The translations under genes were made by a program, and so were the position numbers. The notes under the pieces were generated by a model. It made no database searches, was not told the origin of the DNA, and saw nothing but the letters and a program-made list of their open reading frames with translations. From NCBI RefSeq assembly GCF_001610895.1, contig NZ_CP011273.1, positions 2,790,001 through 2,854,000 on the forward strand: a stretch of DNA of 64,000 bases. Direction: 5' to 3'. Shown here in pieces: positions 60,345-64,000 of the stretch (positions are counted from its first letter, which is position 1; the number at the start of each line of letters is the position of its first letter). Origin of the DNA: Planctomyces sp. SH-PL62 (GTDB lineage: Bacteria > Planctomycetota > Planctomycetia > Isosphaerales > Isosphaeraceae).

Positions 60345-61658
60345 ATGCGTCTTTGCCTGGCCGAGGATCTTGCGGCGGCCGATCTTGAACCTTTGACGTT
60401 GACCCGGCCGGTCTACGACCTGTGGCTGGGTTGTTCCTCGCTGGGCGAGAAGATCGCCCGGGCGTTCGGAATCGGCCCCGGCCCGAATCGGCGGGGGGCC
60501 CTGATCCGCAATCACCTGGCGGAAGTCCAGCGCCGCCGCGAGCCGCACGTCGTCTTCAACGACCGCGACTGGCTGGCCCGGGGCCCGCTGGTGGTCGCGA
60601 AGGGTCGCTGGGTCCCCCCCGAGAACTTCGAGCCCCCCGGGGGAGGCCCCTGGATCGGCCTCTGCGACGGTCGCCCGGCCTGCGCCTGGGTCGGGCCCGA
60701 CGACCTCCTCGACCTGGAGTCGAACAACGTCGACGCCTGGTTCGACCGGGTCCTGGCCCGCTACTCCGGCGACGAGATCGGCGGCGAGTGGATCGACCGG
60801 CCGTGGGACCTCGTCGCGGCCAACGCCCGGCACCTGGAGCGCGACTTCGCCCGCGACCGCCGCCCGGCCGTGACCAACCGCCAGCTCGCCACCCTGGCCT
60901 TGGTCGGCCCGTCGGACCGCCTCCGCCTGCACGAGTCGGCCCGGATCGACCCCTACACGGTCTTCGACGTCACCAACGGCCCGATCGTCGTCGGCCCCGG
61001 CGTCTGGGTCCAGCCGTTCACGCGGGTCGAGGGCCCCTGCTACATCGGCCCCGATTCGCAACTCTTCCGCGCCAACATCCGGGGCGCCGTCTCCATCGGC
61101 CCCAGCTGCCGGATCGGCGGCGAGGTCGAGTCGACGATCATCCAGGGGTTCTCGAACAAGTACCACGAGGGCTTCCTCGGCCACGCCTACGTCGGCGAGT
61201 GGGTCAACCTGGGGGCGATCACCTCCAACAGCGACCTGCGCAACGATTACGGCGAGGTGATGGTCCCGCTCCAGGGCGACCCGATCCCCACCGGCCAGGC
61301 GAAGGTCGGCTGCTTCATCGGCGACCACACCCGCACCGGCATGGGCTCGATGCTCAACACCGGGACCTCCATCGGCGTGATGTGCAACGTGCTGCCGGCG
61401 GGGCTGCTCCTCCCCAAGCACGTCCCCTCGTTCACCGCCGTGATGTACGGCCGCGTCGCCCCCGGCTTCGCCCTCGACGACGTCTTCGCCACCGCCCGGA
61501 TCGTCGCCAGCCGTCGCGGCCGGACGTTCGACGACGCCGACGAGCGGCTCTACCGCACCCTCTTCGAACAGACCCGTCTCGAACGCGAACGCGCCTTCCA
61601 GCGCTCCAACCAACCCCTCCGCGACTCCTGGCCCGTCCTCCAGTCCCACAGCGGCTGA
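60345..61658 (+). CDS. GlmU-like putative sugar nucleotidyltransferase/acetyltransferase
   Basis: A 437-residue protein of the TIGR03991-like group. Its N-terminal half begins RLCLAEDLAAADLEPLTLTR, PVYDLWLGCSSLGEKIAR, and carries a degenerate nucleotidyltransferase-like fold. The C-terminal half is a left-handed beta-helix of hexapeptide repeats (IVVGPGVWVQPFTRVEGPCY, AVSIGPSCRIGGEVESTIIQ, YHEGFLGHAYVGEWVNLGAI, KVGCFIGDHTRTGMGSMLNT). It resembles the bacterial GlmU-type enzyme that makes UDP-GlcNAc, but the activity of this group is not established. Start at 60345 is based on the site and conserved N-terminus. Confidence 0.85.
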   Translation: MRLCLAEDLAAADLEPLTLTRPVYDLWLGCSSLGEKIARAFGIGPGPNRRGALIRNHLAEVQRRREPHVVFNDRDWLARGPLVVAKGRWVPPENFEPPGGGPWIGLCDGRPACAWVGPDDLLDLESNNVDAWFDRVLARYSGDEIGGEWIDRPWDLVAANARHLERDFARDRRPAVTNRQLATLALVGPSDRLRLHESARIDPYTVFDVTNGPIVVGPGVWVQPFTRVEGPCYIGPDSQLFRANIRGAVSIGPSCRIGGEVESTIIQGFSNKYHEGFLGHAYVGEWVNLGAITSNSDLRNDYGEVMVPLQGDPIPTGQAKVGCFIGDHTRTGMGSMLNTGTSIGVMCNVLPAGLLLPKHVPSFTAVMYGRVAPGFALDDVFATARIVASRRGRTFDDADERLYRTLFEQTRLERERAFQRSNQPLRDSWPVLQSHSG

Positions 61659-61683
61659 GGTCGAAGTCCGCGGGCGTGATCGT

Positions 61684-61735
61684 CCCTTCCCCCCCACCTC
61701 GCGGGGGGAAGGCGGCCCGACGTGCGGGAGACGGC
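61684..61735. repeat. Dispersed palindromic/C-G-run repeat, copy 3
   Basis: A hairpin with arms CCTTCCCCCC (61685-61694) and GGGGGGAAGG (61703-61712) followed by GCGGCCCGACGTGCGGG. It resembles the intergenic elements at 22928 and 24315 but lacks the AAGGACGTTAGGG block. It lies just before the small anchored gene at 61738. Confidence 0.6.
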
Positions 61736-61737
61736 TC

Positions 61738-62259
61738 ATGGGGGTGCCTCGGCGTCGGGTCGTTCGGCGGGTCGTGACGGCCGCGTTGATCGGGATCGCC
61801 GTGCTCGGCCTCGCGTCGTTCGGCCTGGGATTCCTCGGACTCCTCAGCAGCGAGGACCCCGAGCTGCTCCGGAGCACTCACGAAGCGGAGCCGCTGATCC
61901 GTCGGATCGCCGAGTTCAAGGAACTCCACGGACACTATCCGGTCCACCTCTCGGAAGTGCGATCGACGACGGCCCCGGCGGCGCTGGGCGGCTCGATGCG
62001 GATCGACGGCGACGAAGCCTGCGCCGAGTGGTGCTGGCACTACCTTTCCCGAGGGGCCGTCGCCCCGCCGATCCTGCTCCGGAGACTGGACTGGCACGGG
62101 AATCTCGTCTACGAGTTCCCTCCCGTCGAGGGGGCCTTCTACCTCCCGACGGGCGTCGACGAGGGTTGGGTCGTCCGAAGGGAGGGAAGCGTCCGTTTCC
62201 TGCGCTCGCGGGAAGACGGGGCGCCCGGGTCGGCTCCGGCGCCCGCGACGGGGCCGTGA
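61738..62259 (+). CDS. Membrane-anchored protein of unknown function
   Basis: A 173-residue protein with an N-terminal membrane helix (VVTAALIGIAVLGLASFGLG). A soluble domain opens with EAEPLIRRIAEFKELHGHYP and then SMRIDGDEACAEWCWHYLSR, RLDWHGNLVYEFPPVEGAFY and WVVRREGSVRFL. The helix-then-H-G-H-Y-P opening is similar to pseudopilin-like or DUF2500-like domains that follow a single anchor. No family assigned. Confidence 0.65.
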   Translation: MGVPRRRVVRRVVTAALIGIAVLGLASFGLGFLGLLSSEDPELLRSTHEAEPLIRRIAEFKELHGHYPVHLSEVRSTTAPAALGGSMRIDGDEACAEWCWHYLSRGAVAPPILLRRLDWHGNLVYEFPPVEGAFYLPTGVDEGWVVRREGSVRFLRSREDGAPGSAPAPATGP

Positions 62260-62548
62260 AAATGTGATGAGCGGCTTCGGGGCCAGGTCCGGGCCGCGCG
62301 GGACGGCCGCGACGGTTTTTGGGCGATTCGAACCGAGCCGAGGTCGGTGCGGACGAACCTTGACGGCGTCGATCGTGTCTCGCCTCGGTCTGGAGGGGGC
62401 GTTGCGGGCATTTTCGACCGGGGAGTTCGAAACCCCTTGCCGGCCCCTCTAAGATGAAAGGATACAAACGGGCCGGGGCGGGCCGTCGGCCTTTAGAGTT
62501 GAGTCCGGGGCTTCATTCGATCGAATCGCGACGAGAAATAGAGGAGAG

Positions 62549-63661
62549 ATGAGCACGTCAGCCTTCCCGGCGGAGCAGGGGACGGGAATCATGGAAGCCC
62601 GGCCGGAACGAGCCCCCACGGACGACCACGCCCGCCGCGAGGCCGACGCGAGCGCGAACCCGACGACGGCGACCGAGCCGCCGCCCCTGAACGCCGCCAG
62701 GACGCCCGACGTCCGGGCTTACGTCTACCTGGGCATCATGATCGTGCTGGGCTCGACGACGTCCCCGCTGGCCCAGGTGGCGGTCCGGCAGTTGCCGATC
62801 GGCCTGGTGCCGCTCCTGCGGTTCGGGTCGGCGGGGCTCTGCCTGCTGCCGTTCCTGGGGGGATTGGGTCCGGTCCGCGAGCTGATCCGGCGCGACTGGC
62901 GTCGGCTGGCCCTGGTCGCGGCCTGCTGCGTGCCGATCAACCAGTTCTTCTTCCTGACCGCCGCCAAGCTCGGCACCAACGCGCACGTCGGCCTGTTCTA
63001 CGCGACGGTGCCGCTGGTCGTCTGGATCCTCGCCTGGGGCCTGGGCCATGAGCCGCTCGACCTGGCTCGGCTGGGGGGCATCCTCATCAGCATCACCGGC
63101 GTCCTGGTGATCGGCCTGGGGAACATCCTGGGCGCCGACGCCGCCGCGAGCCCCGCGCAGGCGCATGCGGTCATGGTCGCCGACCTGCTGCTGATCGGCG
63201 CGGTGATTTCCTGGGGGGCGTACGTCGCGCTGAGTCGGCCGCTGATCGTCCGCCACGGGGCGCTGCCGACCCTCGCCGGGACGTTCCTCGTGGGGTGTCT
63301 GCTCCAGGTCCCGATCTCGGTGCTGACGGCCCCGGGGTGGGGTTTGCAGCTCCGGCAGGCCTCGACGACCGCGTGGGTCTGCCTGGGAATCCTGGCCCTG
63401 GTGATGACGCCGATCAACCTGGCGTTGCAGAATCTGTCGCTGCGTCGGCTGGACGCCAGCCAGGTCGCGACGTTCAGCAACGTCGCCCCGGTGCTCACGG
63501 TGGTCTGGGGCGTCTGGCTGTTCGGCGAAGCCCTCTCCCCGGCGCTCGTCGTCGGTGGCCTGTTGACGCTCGCCGGCGTCTTCTGGACCAGCCGCCCCGC
63601 GCCGAGGCGGGCCCCGGCGGTCGCGCCGGTCGCCACCCCCGCCCCCTGCGTGGCGAACTGA
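62549..63661 (+). CDS. EamA/DMT-family transporter
   Basis: A 370-residue membrane protein with ten predicted helices in two EamA halves: AYVYLGIMIVLGSTTSPLAQ, VRQLPIGLVPLLRFGSAGLC, LVAACCVPINQFFFLTAAKL, GTNAHVGLFYATVPLVVWIL and later WGAYVALSRPLIVRHGALPT, CLGILALVMTPINLALQNLS, ASQVATFSNVAPVLTVVWG. These drug/metabolite transporters export small molecules; the substrate is unknown. A hydrophilic N-terminus of about 55 residues is longer than usual. AGGAG lies only two bases before ATG 62549; an alternative start is ATG 62591. Confidence 0.88.
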   Translation: MSTSAFPAEQGTGIMEARPERAPTDDHARREADASANPTTATEPPPLNAARTPDVRAYVYLGIMIVLGSTTSPLAQVAVRQLPIGLVPLLRFGSAGLCLLPFLGGLGPVRELIRRDWRRLALVAACCVPINQFFFLTAAKLGTNAHVGLFYATVPLVVWILAWGLGHEPLDLARLGGILISITGVLVIGLGNILGADAAASPAQAHAVMVADLLLIGAVISWGAYVALSRPLIVRHGALPTLAGTFLVGCLLQVPISVLTAPGWGLQLRQASTTAWVCLGILALVMTPINLALQNLSLRRLDASQVATFSNVAPVLTVVWGVWLFGEALSPALVVGGLLTLAGVFWTSRPAPRRAPAVAPVATPAPCVAN

Positions 63662-64000
63662 GGAACCATCCCGGGAGACCGTCCGCTCCCGGATCGCCTT
63701 TGAGGCTCGACCGGGGCGGTCGTCTGCAATCGCCGATCGTGGCGCATCCTCATCTTAGGGGGCGTTGCGCGCATCGTCCGGCGGCACCCCGGCCGGGCGG
63801 TCGAGATCGGGCCGTCGCCGTGAAGCGATAATCGCCGGACGAAGCCAATTCCGAGGGCCGGAATTCGGTCGTAATTCCAGATATTGATGGGCGTTGCGTC
63901 GAATGGGTTCGTTTTTCGGGCGACGCGAACGGACCCAATCGGCGGCCGGCTTCCTGAGGCGTAGGAGGCCATCCGGGAAGGCCGCCGCGGGGTCCGTCTG
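63662..64000. other. Gene-free 3' region with an inverted copy of the 16-kb repeat
   Basis: A 339-bp stretch with no gene I can support. On the minus strand, 63926-63939 reads ATTGGGTCCGTTCG, 13 of 14 matching the repeat clustered at 15.7-16.2 kb. A plus-strand relative (AATGGGTTCGTTTTTCG, 63902-63918) faces it, making an inverted pair with a short AT-containing loop. It may belong to the same dispersed family. Confidence 0.55.

Noticed and set aside
63750-63938. A 62-codon minus-strand frame at the window end
   Set aside because: Its translation overlaps the dispersed repeat and shows no protein signal.

Overview
The window is a very GC-rich chromosomal segment with the hallmarks of a planctomycete. 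These include a DUF1501 plus DUF1549/DUF1553 gene pair, a DUF1559 prepilin-like protein with an H-x9-DG type C-terminus, an LEPR-type N-terminal motif on a secreted protein, a serine/threonine kinase with an extra C-terminal domain, an ECF sigma factor with a long extension, and several secreted hydrolases. The overall style fits Isosphaeraceae (Paludisphaera/Singulisphaera-like); this placement is an inference from gene content, not a phylogeny. I saw no rRNA, tRNA, CRISPR array, integrase, transposase or phage gene.

Layout. 0-14.1 kb is mostly plus-strand housekeeping and catabolic genes: a sigma-factor tail, a ComF-like protein, hemC, small unknowns, a C45-type hydrolase, a protein kinase, gltX, a PfkB sugar kinase, then aat running in frame into a Gfo/Idh/MocA oxidoreductase, a DUF993 aldolase-like protein and a sugar isomerase. 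14.1-22.9 kb is a minus-strand block of exported proteins (beta-helix, DUF1501, DUF1549/1553, a PEP-CTERM protein, a FGE-sulfatase-fold protein) plus a VOC protein and a GNAT acetyltransferase. It is interrupted at 15.7-16.3 kb by a gene-free stretch packed with a short dispersed repeat. 23-29.3 kb holds a membrane protein flanked by direct repeats, nagB with a PIG-L deacetylase, a frameshifted cyclic-nucleotide-binding protein and a low-complexity lipoprotein. 29.4-37.9 kb (minus) holds a sulfatase-fold protein without its catalytic residues, a DUF2079 membrane protein and a roughly 1650-residue SIR2-domain protein, the best candidate here for an undescribed (probably anti-phage) system.

38.4-47.5 kb (mostly plus) holds an ECF sigma factor fused through a membrane segment to a polysaccharide-export domain, a CotH-kinase protein with EF-hands, a DUF4956 membrane protein, a response regulator with a broken histidine kinase, and a DUF1559 protein with a small lipoprotein. 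47.6-55.6 kb (minus) is a five-gene set of exported or membrane enzymes: an SGNH esterase fused to ThuA, an exported ADP-ribosylglycohydrolase-fold protein, a small beta-sandwich protein, a DUF5009 acyltransferase and a TIM-barrel hydrolase-like protein. It looks like an extracytoplasmic glycan-processing locus. 55.7-64 kb has a zinc-ribbon protein, a Wzz-like chain-length protein, a HisD/HpsN-type dehydrogenase with a cupin, a protoglobin, a GlmU-like left-handed beta-helix protein, a small anchored protein and an EamA transporter.

Limits. Everything is read by eye from sequence. Two genes are broken at C/G homopolymers and one pair is unexpectedly joined. Assembly error must be excluded before biology is built on those three.
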